64,000 nucleotides of DNA from Gallionellaceae bacterium (GCA_028714875.1 JAQTLN010000009.1:81740-145739), one strand, 5' to 3'; shown: positions 47,047 through 55,799, numbered from the stretch's first letter. Notes: generated from the sequence alone by a model not told the origin. A program made the numbers and translations.

Positions 47047-48300
47047 TTACTTTTTGGCGGTCTTGCCTTCCTTGGCGTGCTTCTCGCGCAGGTCGGCGGC
47101 CATTTCCTTGATCTCGGCCAGGTCGCGCAGCATCTCGCTCCAGCCGTACCAGAGGGCGTAGTCCGGGTTGGCGTGGAAGGTGCCCTGGAAGGTGCGCATG
47201 CGGTGCTCAAGGTGCATGACGAACAGCTTGTGTTCGATCGGGCGCGGTGCGTCATGGAAGGCGAGCAGGTCGGGGAAGGCATAGGCGTAGGTGGCGGGCT
47301 TGGTGATCACGCCGTCCTTGTAAAGGTCGGCGATGATGCGGATACCCTGGGCCAGCAGGTGATCGGCCTCGCGGATGATCTTGTCGCCTTTCTCCAGTTC
47401 ACCGCGCGCGAACGACTCGGAGTGGCACTGGGTGCAGGTCTTGACCATCTTCTCGCGCTCTTTCTGGAACGCTTCCGCGGTCAGACGCGCCACGTCGGCG
47501 GCCTTGACTGCTTCGAGACGGGCGGTGGGCTTGCCGGACGGATCGAGTACGCCCAAGGCTTGCAGGATGGTGACCTGGTCGGCCTTCCACTGCGGATCAT
47601 CAGGCAGCGGAAGACGCACGGCGAGGAAGCCCCAGGCGGTGCGTACCTCGTGGTTGCCTTCCTGCATGTGGCAGGTCTGGCAGGTGGGCGCGGAGGCGGT
47701 CTCCGGGAGGATGCCGGACTGCTTCAGCAGGGCGCGCACGCCATGCTTGGAGGCGGAGTACATCTCCCACTGCGGGTGGTCGAAGCCCATGTGGCAGGTC
47801 TGGCAGGCCTGCGGCTGCTGCGCTTCCTTCTTGCTGAAGGTGTGGCGGGTATGGCAGGCATCGCACGAGGCCATGCCGTGCTCGCCCTCGGCGTGCAGTT
47901 TCTTCTGTTCTTCCTTGCCGACGCCAAGCTTGTGGCAGCCGCCGCAGCCCTTCATGCCTTCCGAGAACTGCTTGGGCAGCATGTGGGTGGTGGGCATGGC
48001 CGACATCGCCAGCCAGGCGTGGTTGTGCTTGCCTTTCTTGAACTGGGTTTCCTGTTTGTCGTGGCAGGAGCCGCAGGTCTCCGCCGAGGGCATCTTGGCC
48101 AGCTTGGCGTCGTCCTTGTTGCTATGCGCCCTGCCGTGGCAGGTGTGGCAACTGGCGCCATCCTTGGCGGTGGAGTGTTTGCTGAGCTGCCAATCGGTGA
48201 CGATGCCGGGTGAGGTTTTCTTGTGGCAATCGACGCAGTCATCGGCCCAGGCGCCGAAACTGAAGAAGGTCAGTAGCAACAGTAGTATCAGACGATACAT
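47047..48300 (-). CDS. Octahaem c-type cytochrome, hydroxylamine oxidoreductase (HAO) family
   Basis: 417 aa. A signal peptide (MYRLILLLLLTFFSFGAWA) and eight CxxCH haem sites: CVDCH, CHTCH, CGSCH, CGGCH, CDACH, CQTCH, CQTCH, CTQCH. The stretch MGFDHPQWEMYSASKHG and the C-terminal helical part (FQGTFHANPDYALWYGWSEM) are HAO-family features. It is shorter than the ammonia-oxidiser enzyme (about 550-570 aa) and closer to the HAO-like proteins of non-nitrifiers. A tyrosine is present in DYALWYGW, but whether it aligns with the crosslinking Tyr of true HAO cannot be judged here. Periplasmic. It follows the hydrogenase maturation protease by 100 bases on the same strand. Confidence 0.85.
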   Translation of the reverse strand: MYRLILLLLLTFFSFGAWADDCVDCHKKTSPGIVTDWQLSKHSTAKDGASCHTCHGRAHSNKDDAKLAKMPSAETCGSCHDKQETQFKKGKHNHAWLAMSAMPTTHMLPKQFSEGMKGCGGCHKLGVGKEEQKKLHAEGEHGMASCDACHTRHTFSKKEAQQPQACQTCHMGFDHPQWEMYSASKHGVRALLKQSGILPETASAPTCQTCHMQEGNHEVRTAWGFLAVRLPLPDDPQWKADQVTILQALGVLDPSGKPTARLEAVKAADVARLTAEAFQKEREKMVKTCTQCHSESFARGELEKGDKIIREADHLLAQGIRIIADLYKDGVITKPATYAYAFPDLLAFHDAPRPIEHKLFVMHLEHRMRTFQGTFHANPDYALWYGWSEMLRDLAEIKEMAADLREKHAKEGKTAKK

Positions 48301-48399
48301 GGCAGTCCCCTCGTTTTAATCCGCCCACATGAACGTGAGGGTTTTTTTACTTTGCGAGGGGGGTAACCGGAATGATGATAATCAAGTAGTTGGCTTGTA

Positions 48400-48882
48400 T
48401 TAGGCAGTTTGTGCGTACAACCAGGCCAGCACGGCGGCGGTCGCGGCCGGGATGGCGGCGGCGACCGCCGCGCTGAGGGTTTCGCCGAAATCCAGCTCCA
48501 CTTTCGCTTCCACACCCAACACCTGGATTTCCCCGGGCAGGTCCAGGCCCAGTTCGCGCCCCAGCGCCAGCGCGGTGGCAAGGCTCAGATCGTGCACGGA
48601 GGCGGTGTGCTGAACGCTGTGGTCGTCCATCTCTTTCGTCGTCATCCGGCGCAGATTGCCGATGGGCGCGCCGCTGCTCATCGCGTCGATGATGATCACG
48701 CGGCGATAGCCGGCCAGGTGTTCCATCAGGGCGAGGCCACCGAGAGAGAGGCAGAGAATTTCGATATTGGCGTCGCCCAGGCGGGCTTTGACGGCTTCCG
48801 CCACCCGCCAGCCGACGCCATCGTCGCCGAGGATGGGATTGCCGAGGCCGATGACGAGGGTGGTGGCGCCACCTTTGCTCAT
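48400..48882 (-). CDS. [NiFe]-hydrogenase maturation endopeptidase
   Basis: 160 aa from ATG 48882, overlapping the large-subunit TGA by four bases (ATGA). Family HycI/HyaD/FrhD: LVIGLGNPILGDDGVGWRVA with a metal-binding Asp, IIIDAMSSGAPIGNLRRM with the second Asp, and SVHDLSLATALALG with the His. It removes the C-terminal tail of the large subunit once nickel is in place. The upstream reading to 48969 is rejected. Confidence 0.92.
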   Translation of the reverse strand: MSKGGATTLVIGLGNPILGDDGVGWRVAEAVKARLGDANIEILCLSLGGLALMEHLAGYRRVIIIDAMSSGAPIGNLRRMTTKEMDDHSVQHTASVHDLSLATALALGRELGLDLPGEIQVLGVEAKVELDFGETLSAAVAAAIPAATAAVLAWLYAQTA

Positions 48883-50336
48883 CCTCGCACCACCTCGACC
48901 AGGGCGCCGCCGGCGTCGTGAATACTGACTTGCAGCGGAATCTTGCCCGGTAGCGAGTGGGTGGCGCATCCCAGGCAGGGGTCGTAGGCGCGGTAGGCCA
49001 TTTCGATGCGGTTGAGCAGGCCTTCCGTGACCACTGTGCCTGCCTTGATCAGCGATTTCGCGGCCTTGCCGATGCTCAAGCTCATGGCGGCGTTGTTGTT
49101 GGTGGTGCCGACCACCAGATTCACCATGGTCAGCAGGCCGCGTTCGTCGCAGCGGTAGTGGTGGGTCAGCGTGCCGCGCGGCGCTTCGACGATGCCGACG
49201 CCTTCGCCGGGCGTGGCGGTGGGCAACACGCGCACGTCGGGCGAGGTGATTTCCGGATCGGTCGCTAGTTCCAGCCAGCGTTCCGCCGCGTAGAGGAGCT
49301 CGATCAGGCGCGCCCAGTGAATCGCCAATCGGCTGTGCGCCGGCTTGCCCAGGGTGGTGAAGAATTTTTCGTATTCGGCCTGGGCCAGCGGCGTGGCCAT
49401 GCCTTCCGCGACATTCAGACGCGACAAGGGCGTGGCCATGTAGATGCCGGAGTCGGCGCCATCGGTGAAGCCGTTCCAGCCGACTTTCTTCAGGTAGGGG
49501 AATTTCAGGTAGCTCCAGGGCTCCACTCGCTCCGCGATCCAGTCGCGGTATTCCTCGGGCGCGTAAGTGCCGTGGTGCGTGCCGTCGGGGCCGACGATGC
49601 GCACGCGGCCATCGTAGAAATTCACTTTGTTTTGCGCGTCCACCAGGCCCATGTAATAGGTGCGGTGGGTGTAGGCGTCACCCAGAATCATGTCGAGATA
49701 TTCCGGGTTGCCCAGCACCAGATCGTGGAACACCTGGAGCGCGAACTGGCCGAATTCCACCGCCCAGCGGCCCATCATTTCCATCTCCTTTCGTTCTTCC
49801 TCGGAGAGGGCATGGGTCTGGCCGCCGGGTACGGCGGTGCAGGGGTGGACCTTGCGGCCACCGATGATTTCCACCGCGCGGTGGCCGTATTTGCGCGCCT
49901 GGATCACCTTGCCGCCGATCTCCAGGCCGACCTTTTTGATCACGCCGAGAATGTTGCGCTCGGCCACCGGGGTGTCCGGCCCCATGATGAAATCCGGGCC
50001 GCCGAGAATGAAGAAGTGGGTGGTGTGGTCGGCGAAGAAGAAAGCGGAATAGAGCAGCTCGCGCAGCTTCCTGGCGGCAGGCGGCGGGGTGACGCCGTAC
50101 ACCGCGTCGGCGGCCTTGGCGGCGGCCATGTGATGCGCTTCCGGGCAGACGCCGCAGATACGGTTGGTCAGCACCGGCATTTCCTCCACCGGGCGGCCCA
50201 CGCAGAAACGCTCGAAGCCGCGCAGTTCCGGCACCTGCAAGTAGGCGTTGGCGACGTCGCCGGCTTCATCCAGGAAGATTTCGATCTTGCCGTGGCCTTC
50301 CAGCCGGGTCAGGGGGTCGATGGTGATGCGTTGCAT
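48879..50336 (-). CDS. mvhA: [NiFe]-hydrogenase large subunit, MvhA-like (group 3c)
   Basis: 485 aa. L1 motif LTRLEGHGKIEI; L2 NRICGVCPEAHHMAAAKAAD with two Ni-Fe cysteines; L5 DPCLGCATHSLPGK with the other two, followed by a 25-residue tail that the adjacent protease would cut. Cytoplasmic (no signal, no Tat partner). The company of MvhG, MvhD and HdrABC assigns it to the methyl-viologen-reducing/Hdr-linked group. It oxidises or produces H2. Hyp maturation genes are not in the window. Confidence 0.93.
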   Translation of the reverse strand: MQRITIDPLTRLEGHGKIEIFLDEAGDVANAYLQVPELRGFERFCVGRPVEEMPVLTNRICGVCPEAHHMAAAKAADAVYGVTPPPAARKLRELLYSAFFFADHTTHFFILGGPDFIMGPDTPVAERNILGVIKKVGLEIGGKVIQARKYGHRAVEIIGGRKVHPCTAVPGGQTHALSEEERKEMEMMGRWAVEFGQFALQVFHDLVLGNPEYLDMILGDAYTHRTYYMGLVDAQNKVNFYDGRVRIVGPDGTHHGTYAPEEYRDWIAERVEPWSYLKFPYLKKVGWNGFTDGADSGIYMATPLSRLNVAEGMATPLAQAEYEKFFTTLGKPAHSRLAIHWARLIELLYAAERWLELATDPEITSPDVRVLPTATPGEGVGIVEAPRGTLTHHYRCDERGLLTMVNLVVGTTNNNAAMSLSIGKAAKSLIKAGTVVTEGLLNRIEMAYRAYDPCLGCATHSLPGKIPLQVSIHDAGGALVEVVRG

Positions 50337-50354
50337 GTTGGCTCCTTCGGAGCG

Positions 50355-50389
50355 GTGGGTTACGGCGCCTGTGGCCTAACCCACCCTAC
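50355..50389. repeat. GTAGG-headed palindrome supplying the mvhG stop
   Basis: On the minus strand GTAGGGTGGGTTAGGCCACA then GGCGCCGTAACCCACC. Arms GGTGGGTTA and TAACCCACC are inverted. The TAG of the head (50388-50386) is the mvhG stop codon. It occupies most of the mvhG-mvhA gap. Confidence 0.72.
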
Positions 50390-51375
50390 GGTGTCTCTGC
50401 CAGGGCCGCCCGGTTCGCGCGCAGCAGCGAATGCGCCAGGCTGAAGCGGTAGAAAGTCCCCGCCGGGTCGGGCAGGCCGTCCAACACCCGGTCGATGGCT
50501 TCCGGCTCTTTTTCGTCCACTACCGAGGCGATGGCGGTCATCAGGCGGGCGCCCTGGTCGAGCACGCCGGGGGCGGCGCCGTAGCAGCCGATGCAGGGCG
50601 CGCCGACGTTGGGGCAACGCGAGTCACAGCCGCTACGGGTGGCCGGGCCGGAGCACATCAACCCCTGTTCCAGCAGGCAGGTCGTGGTGTCCAGGCTGGG
50701 GAGTTCCTGGATGCGGGAGAGCTTGGTGAGGCGCTTCACGTCGCGGCTACGCGGACATTCGTCGCAGACGGTGGATTCGCCGGCCCCCAGCACCGCGCCC
50801 TTCGGCGGCAATTCGGCCGCGCCGTTCACCACGGCGATCAACAGGTCGAGCACGACGGCGATCTGGCGCGATTCCGGTGGGCAGCCAGGGACGTGGTAAT
50901 CCACCTCGACCACCTGATCCAGGGTGCGCACCACAGGTTGCAGCGGTGTCAGGGTCAACACGCCTTCCGGCGCCCGCCAAATGGTTTGCGGGCGCAGATG
51001 CTCCGGGTTCTCGGTGCTGGGGCCGCTGTAGGCGCGCTCGAAGAGGTCCTCGCGCGTTGACAGATTGGCCAACCCGGGAATGCAGCCCTCGTTGGCGCAG
51101 GAACCGAAGGCCACCAGGATCTTTGATTTCCGCCGCAGCAGATGGGCCATGTGTTCGTTCTCGTCGGTGCGGATGGCGCCATTGAACAGCGTGACCAGGA
51201 GGGAAGCGTCTTCCATTGCTTCCACCTCCTGGTATTTCACATCCATCGCCGCCGGCCAGAAGGCGACGTCGAAGTTGGCGTCCAGCTCCAGCACCTTCTC
51301 GTCGGTGTTGAGCACCGCGATCTCGCAGCCACCGCAGGCGGAGGCCCAGTACATGGCGAATTTGGGTTTGCTCAT
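50386..51375 (-). CDS. mvhG: [NiFe]-hydrogenase small subunit, MvhG-like
   Basis: 329 aa from ATG 51375 (GGGAGG upstream). Proximal-cluster ligands ASACGGCEIAVL, GSCANEGCIPG and HVPGCPPES. The C-terminal half has further Cys motifs (VCDECPRSRD; CLLEQGLMCSG; CDSRCPNVGAPCIGCYG) for two more Fe-S clusters. There is no twin-arginine signal, so it is cytoplasmic. It wires the Ni-Fe site to MvhD. The stop codon comes from a repeat. The start at 51420 lies in repeat DNA and is rejected. Confidence 0.92.
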   Translation of the reverse strand: MSKPKFAMYWASACGGCEIAVLNTDEKVLELDANFDVAFWPAAMDVKYQEVEAMEDASLLVTLFNGAIRTDENEHMAHLLRRKSKILVAFGSCANEGCIPGLANLSTREDLFERAYSGPSTENPEHLRPQTIWRAPEGVLTLTPLQPVVRTLDQVVEVDYHVPGCPPESRQIAVVLDLLIAVVNGAAELPPKGAVLGAGESTVCDECPRSRDVKRLTKLSRIQELPSLDTTTCLLEQGLMCSGPATRSGCDSRCPNVGAPCIGCYGAAPGVLDQGARLMTAIASVVDEKEPEAIDRVLDGLPDPAGTFYRFSLAHSLLRANRAALAETP

Positions 51376-51418
51376 GGGGTGGCCTCCCGATGTGGTGGAG
51401 GGAATGCGGGACCAATGC

Positions 51419-51551
51419 AAATCCCCCCTGACCCCCCTTTGGCAAAGGGGGGAATTTGTTGCGCTGAATTGCTCCGCCCTGACGCAAAGAGGAGAACCCG
51501 ATATGCCGCATTGCTCCCCCCTTTTTCAAAGGGGGGCCGGGGGGGATTTCG
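51419..51551. repeat. Composite CCCCCCTTT/AAAGGGGGG inverted element (MITE-like) between mvhD and mvhG
   Basis: Outer inverted ends AAATCCCCCCTGA at the left and CGGGGGGGATTT at the right enclose two hairpins, at 51432-51452 (loop GGC) and 51516-51536 (loop TTTTC-type). It is about 130 bases and carries no ORF. It lies inside the hydrogenase operon. A single unit is also at 46297-46317. Confidence 0.75.
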
Positions 51552-51559
51552 TCGGACGC

Positions 51560-52033
51560 TCATGCCGCCACCTCGCTCAGCACGGGAATGTCGGCGGGAA
51601 CTGTCGCCAGCGGCCGCGGCCGCGCCGGCCAGTTCAACGGTCCCAGCTTCCTCACTTCTTCCACCATTTCGCTGATTTCCGCCGCGAACTTGACGCCCTC
51701 GGCGGCGCTGGCCCAGGCCAGGCGCACCCGCTCGGGTTCGATGCCGAACTGGGCCAGGGTTCTTTGCAGCAGGCGATGCCGACGCAGCGCCTTGTAGTTC
51801 TGTTCCAGGTAATGGCACTCGCCGGGATGGCAGCCGGCGATCAGCACGCCGTCGGCGCCGTCGGCCAGAGCCTTGAGCACGAAAGTGGGATCGAGGCGTC
51901 CGCTGCACATGAGACGGATCAGGCGCGCGTTGGGCGGGTATTGGGTGCGCGTCATGCCGGCGTGGTCGGCGGCGCGGTAGCTGCACCAGTTGCAGGTGAA
52001 ACCGATGATGACAGGCTCGAAAGAATCGCTCAT
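51560..52033 (-). CDS. mvhD: MvhD: hydrogenase/Hdr electron-transfer [2Fe-2S] subunit
   Basis: 157 aa. Cys ligands in FTCNWCSYRAADHAG, RLMCSGRLDP and AGCHPGECHYLEQNY, diagnostic of MvhD. In methanogens MvhD links the hydrogenase MvhAG to HdrA. The ATG at 52033 overlaps the hdrA TGA by four bases. The C-terminal ~20 residues are Pro/Ala-rich. Confidence 0.93.
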   Translation of the reverse strand: MSDSFEPVIIGFTCNWCSYRAADHAGMTRTQYPPNARLIRLMCSGRLDPTFVLKALADGADGVLIAGCHPGECHYLEQNYKALRRHRLLQRTLAQFGIEPERVRLAWASAAEGVKFAAEISEMVEEVRKLGPLNWPARPRPLATVPADIPVLSEVAA

Positions 52034-54066
52034 ACGACCTCCGTTTCATGCCGCACCTCGCGCAACAACCCCTCGATCTGCGCGAACAATTGCTCGTTGC
52101 TGTAGCCGGAGCCCTGGATGGCGCCGGCCGGGCAGGCGGCGACACAAGTGCCGCAGCCCTGGCAGAGGGCGGCATTGATTTCGCTGACGCGGCGCTCTTC
52201 CACGAAGGAGATGGCGTTGTACGGACACAGGCCGTTGCACAGGCGGCACCCGGAGCACTGTTCCTCGACGACGCTGGCGCGCACCGGCTCCAGGGCCAGT
52301 TCACCCTGGCGGATGTAGGAGAGCACCCGCGCGGCGGCGGCCGCGCCTTGCGCCACACTGGCCGGGATGTCCTTCGGCCCTTGCGCGCAGCCGGCCACGA
52401 ACACGCCGTCGGTCATGGTGGCGATGGGGTCGAGCTTGGCGTGTTTTTCGATGAACCAGCCGTTGGTGGAGCAGGAAATACCGAAGGTCTTGCCGACCTC
52501 GGCGCTGTCGTGGCGTGGCTCCAGGCCGGAGGCCAGCACCACCATGTCCACCGGAATGCGTCGTTGCAGGCCGGCCAGGGTGTCTTCCACTTGGATGTAC
52601 AGCTTGCCCGACTCTTCGCCTGGCCCCAGTGGCACGTCGCTGACATCGGCGACCTTGCCGCGCACGAAGTGCACGCCTTCATCGATCACCCGCTGGTAGA
52701 ACTCGTCGTAGTCCTTACCGGGGGTGCGGATGTCGATGTAGAAGTTGTAGACCTCGGCGCCGCTGCGCTCCTTCACCAGGTGCGCCAGCTTCAGGCTCTG
52801 CATGCAGCAGATGGCGGAGCAATAGGGGTTGTAGTTGCGGTCGCGGCTGCCCACGCAGTGGACGATGCCCACCGCTTTCGGCGCGGTCTGGCCGTCGCGC
52901 AGCACGATCTTGCCGCCGGTGGGGCCGGCGGCGTTGCACATGCGCTCCAGTTCCAGGTTGCTGAAGACATTGGCCAGGCGGCCATAGCCGTATTGCGGAA
53001 TGCGCCGGGCGTTGAACAGTTCCCAGCCGGTGGCGAGGATGATGTTGCCCACTTTCAGGGTCACCCGTTCTTCCTTCTGACCGAACAGGATGGAGTTGGG
53101 CACCGTGGGACAGAAGATTTCGCAGGCTTTGCAGCCGCCCTTGTCTTTTGTTTTCGCGCCGATGAAATAGGTGCAGGTGTCCGGGTCCAGCACCGGCAGG
53201 TTGGGCACGGCCTGGGCGAACGGCCAGTAGATGGCCTTGCGGTAGCCGATACCGGCCTCGAAGTTGTCGTCCACCACCAGAACCGGGCATTTCTCGACAC
53301 AGATGCCGCAGCCGGTGCAGACGTCCTCGTCGATGTAACGGGGTTTTTTCTTCACCGACACCGTGTAGTTGCCGACGAAGCCTTCCACTTTCTCGACCTC
53401 GCTCCAGGTGAACAGGTGAATTTTGGGATGGCTGCCGGCGCTGGCCATCTTGGGGGTGAGGATGCAGGCGGCGCAGTCCAGGGTGGGGAAGGTCTTGTCG
53501 AACTGCGCCATGTGGCCGCCCAGAGAGGCTTCGCGTTCGATCAGGTAGACCTCGTAGCCGGCCTCGGCCACTTCCAGCGCGGCCTGCAAGCCGGCGATGC
53601 CACCGCCGACCACCAGGGTGGCGGCGTCAATCGGCACCTTGATGGCGTCCAGCGCTTCGTTCTTCAGCACCCGTTCGACCGTGCCGCTGACGATGCTCTT
53701 GGCCTTGGCGGTGGCTGCGGCGTGGCCGCTATGCACCCAGGCGACGTGCTCACGAATCGAGGCCATTTCCGCGAGATAGGGATTCAGCCCGGCACGCTCG
53801 CAGGCGCCGCGGAAGGTCTTTTCATGCAGGTGCGGCGAACAGGCGGCCACCACCACCCGGGTCAGCCCCTGTTCCCGGATGTCCTGCTCGATCAGTTCCT
53901 GCCCGGCCACCGAGCACATGAAGGTGTAGTCGCGCGCCAGGACGACGCCGCGATCCTTCAACTCCTCGGCGGCGAACTTCACCACGCTTTCCACATCCAC
54001 CACACCGGCGATGTTGCTGCCGCAGTGGCAGACATAGACGCCGACTCTTTCCTGTTGGCTGGTCAT
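52030..54066 (-). CDS. hdrA: HdrA: heterodisulfide reductase-type FAD/Fe-S subunit A
   Basis: 678 aa, the size of classical HdrA. N-terminal region VYVCHCGSNIAGVVDVESVV and ACSPHLHEKTFRGACERAGL. FAD-binding thioredoxin-reductase fold GGGIAGLQAALEVAEAGYEV with FPTLDCAACILTPKM. A ferredoxin insert CTGCGICVEKCPV plus GGCKACEIFCPT. C-terminal 2x[4Fe-4S] CSGCRLCNGLCPYNAI and CQGCGTCVAACPAGAI. In methanogens its FAD is the electron-bifurcating centre. Here the acceptors are unknown. It lies between hdrB (67 bases upstream) and mvhD (4-base overlap). Confidence 0.93.
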   Translation of the reverse strand: MTSQQERVGVYVCHCGSNIAGVVDVESVVKFAAEELKDRGVVLARDYTFMCSVAGQELIEQDIREQGLTRVVVAACSPHLHEKTFRGACERAGLNPYLAEMASIREHVAWVHSGHAAATAKAKSIVSGTVERVLKNEALDAIKVPIDAATLVVGGGIAGLQAALEVAEAGYEVYLIEREASLGGHMAQFDKTFPTLDCAACILTPKMASAGSHPKIHLFTWSEVEKVEGFVGNYTVSVKKKPRYIDEDVCTGCGICVEKCPVLVVDDNFEAGIGYRKAIYWPFAQAVPNLPVLDPDTCTYFIGAKTKDKGGCKACEIFCPTVPNSILFGQKEERVTLKVGNIILATGWELFNARRIPQYGYGRLANVFSNLELERMCNAAGPTGGKIVLRDGQTAPKAVGIVHCVGSRDRNYNPYCSAICCMQSLKLAHLVKERSGAEVYNFYIDIRTPGKDYDEFYQRVIDEGVHFVRGKVADVSDVPLGPGEESGKLYIQVEDTLAGLQRRIPVDMVVLASGLEPRHDSAEVGKTFGISCSTNGWFIEKHAKLDPIATMTDGVFVAGCAQGPKDIPASVAQGAAAAARVLSYIRQGELALEPVRASVVEEQCSGCRLCNGLCPYNAISFVEERRVSEINAALCQGCGTCVAACPAGAIQGSGYSNEQLFAQIEGLLREVRHETEVV

Positions 54067-54133
54067 GGCGAACCTCTTAACGCGGGCATTCCCGCGAGGT
54101 GGATGGCGCCGATGTCATGCCTGTCGACATGGC

Positions 54134-55099
54134 TCACTCCATGCGTGGCGGGGGCAGGCCGTCGCTCGGTTTCGGGCGGCGCTTGCGTTTGGCTTCCGCC
54201 ACTTTCGGGGCTTCGGCCTGAATCTTCGCCAGGGCCGGAGCGGCGTCGACAAACTCCTTGCCGATGCCCAGTTCCCCGGCGTTCTTGCCGAAGGCCAGAC
54301 CCATCAACTGGGTGAAGTACAGCACCGGCATTTGATAGTCACTGTGGAAATGCTTGTTCATTTCCACCTGATAGGCGTCGAGATTCAACTGGCACATCGG
54401 GCAAAGGGTGGCGACCAGATCGGCGCCGGCCTGCGTCGCGCCGTGGATCAGGCGGCGGATCAGGCCGAACGCCACCTCCGGGCCGATCACCGACATGTGG
54501 CCGCCGCAGCATTGGGTCTTCAGCGACCATTCCACCGGCTCGGCGCCCAGCGCGCGCAGCAATTGGTCCATCGCGGTGGGATGCTCGTGGCAGTCCCAGC
54601 GGCCGTCGTAATCGGGCCGCGCTACCTGGCAGCCGTAATAGGCGGCCACTTTCAGTCCATGCAGGGGCTTCACCACCCGGGCCTTGATCGCCGCGTAGCC
54701 GATGTCGTGGCAGACCACATCGAGCAGATGCCGCACCTTCAGACTGCCCGGCTGGTAGGCCAGGCCGCCGGCCGCGAGGGCTTCGTTGACCGTCGCGTTC
54801 AGGTGGGCATCCTCGCGCATCTGGGCGTCGGTCTTGGCGAGGTTGAGATAACAGGCGCTGCATCCCGCTGTGAGCACGTCGCTATCGCTCGCCTGTTGTT
54901 GGGCCAGGGCCAGATTGCGGCCGATCAGTGAGTGCGCGGCGACCCGGTGCACCGACATGTATTCGGTGGCGCCGCAACAATTCCAGTCGTCGATTTCCTG
55001 GAGTTCTAGGTCGATGTCGGCGCGGATCGCCAGCAGGGAGTCGAGGTAGGGGCGGGCGTTCTTCTGCATCGAGCAGCCTGGGTAGAACAGCGCTTTCAT
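54134..55099 (-). CDS. hdrB: HdrB: heterodisulfide reductase-type subunit B
   Basis: 321 aa. Two CCG modules: YPGCS ... DWNCCGATEY ... AGCSACY, and YYGCQVARP ... KTQCCGGHMS ... CPMCQLN. In HdrB each holds a non-cubane [4Fe-4S] cluster at the disulfide-reducing site. The C-terminal ~45 residues form an extra basic/Pro-rich tail. The ATG at 55099 overlaps the hdrC TGA (ATGA). Coenzyme M/B are not expected in a betaproteobacterium, so the natural disulfide or thiol substrate is open. Confidence 0.92.
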   Translation of the reverse strand: MKALFYPGCSMQKNARPYLDSLLAIRADIDLELQEIDDWNCCGATEYMSVHRVAAHSLIGRNLALAQQQASDSDVLTAGCSACYLNLAKTDAQMREDAHLNATVNEALAAGGLAYQPGSLKVRHLLDVVCHDIGYAAIKARVVKPLHGLKVAAYYGCQVARPDYDGRWDCHEHPTAMDQLLRALGAEPVEWSLKTQCCGGHMSVIGPEVAFGLIRRLIHGATQAGADLVATLCPMCQLNLDAYQVEMNKHFHSDYQMPVLYFTQLMGLAFGKNAGELGIGKEFVDAAPALAKIQAEAPKVAEAKRKRRPKPSDGLPPPRME

Positions 55100-55674
55100 G
55101 GTGTTGCTCCTTCCAGCGCCTTGGCCTTGTCGAGGATGGCGCTGAGTTGCGCCATGCCCGCGATGCGGTGCGGGGTGAGATCCATGCGCCCGCGTTTCAA
55201 CATGCCTAGCCCCAGCGGCGCCATTCCGGCCAGGGACAACGGGTGATGGCGCAGATTGAAACGGGTGGCCAGGCCCAGCTCGAAGCTACGGCCGTATTTC
55301 TCCACGTAATCGACAAAAGTCTCGGAGAAGCCCGGCATGGCCGCGTCGTGGTAAAGCCCGGCGCGGATGGCCATGGCTTTCAGTGTGTACATCACGTCGG
55401 TGATGTGGATGTTCTGTGGGCAACGCACGGTGCAGTAGTAGCAGGACACGCAATACCAGGGCGCGTTGCTCTTCAGCACGGTCTCGCGTTGGCCCGCCTG
55501 GATCAGGGCGAAGAGACGGCGCGGCGTGTGCTCCATTTCCGCCCCGGAAGGGCAGGAACCACCGCAGGAACCGCACTGGATGCAATGGTTGAGCCGGTTG
55601 TCACCCGGCGTGCCCGCCATGACTTCGGAAAGGAAGTCCTTCGGGCCAGAGACAGATACCGCGGCCGCACTCAC
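55096..55674 (-). CDS. hdrC: HdrC: heterodisulfide reductase-type subunit C
   Basis: 192 aa. Two ferredoxin-type [4Fe-4S] motifs, CIQCGSCGGSCPSGAEM and CVSCYYCTVRCPQNIHIT, with helical C-terminal half. It carries electrons from HdrA to HdrB. The start is GTG 55674 with GGAGG nine bases upstream. First gene of the operon hdrC-hdrB-hdrA-mvhD-mvhG-mvhA-protease. Confidence 0.93.
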   Translation of the reverse strand: MSAAAVSVSGPKDFLSEVMAGTPGDNRLNHCIQCGSCGGSCPSGAEMEHTPRRLFALIQAGQRETVLKSNAPWYCVSCYYCTVRCPQNIHITDVMYTLKAMAIRAGLYHDAAMPGFSETFVDYVEKYGRSFELGLATRFNLRHHPLSLAGMAPLGLGMLKRGRMDLTPHRIAGMAQLSAILDKAKALEGATP

Positions 55675-55770
55675 GATCAGATCCTCCAGGGAGAGGAAGG
55701 CAGCACCACCGGGAGCGTCGCGGCGGGGAACGGGAGTCGTGAGGATCGGCGGCGATAAGGCTATATCTGG

Positions 55771-55799
55771 ACGTTAGTATCGGCTTAAGGGCCTGTCAA
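55771..55799 (-). promoter_or_regulatory. Candidate sigma-70 promoter of the hdr-mvh operon
   Basis: On the minus strand a perfect TTGACA (55799-55794), a 17-base spacer, then TAACGT (55776-55771), a weak -10. It stands about 100 bases before the hdrC GTG. The poor -10 suggests either activation or that another sigma factor is used. Confidence 0.35.

Noticed and set aside
48400..55674. sHdr sulfur-oxidation locus
   Set aside because: That locus has hdrC1B1A-hyp-hdrC2B2 and lipoate-binding proteins. Here single hdrA/B/C genes join mvhADG. The lipA gene at 45367 is an ordinary lipoyl synthase several kilobases away.
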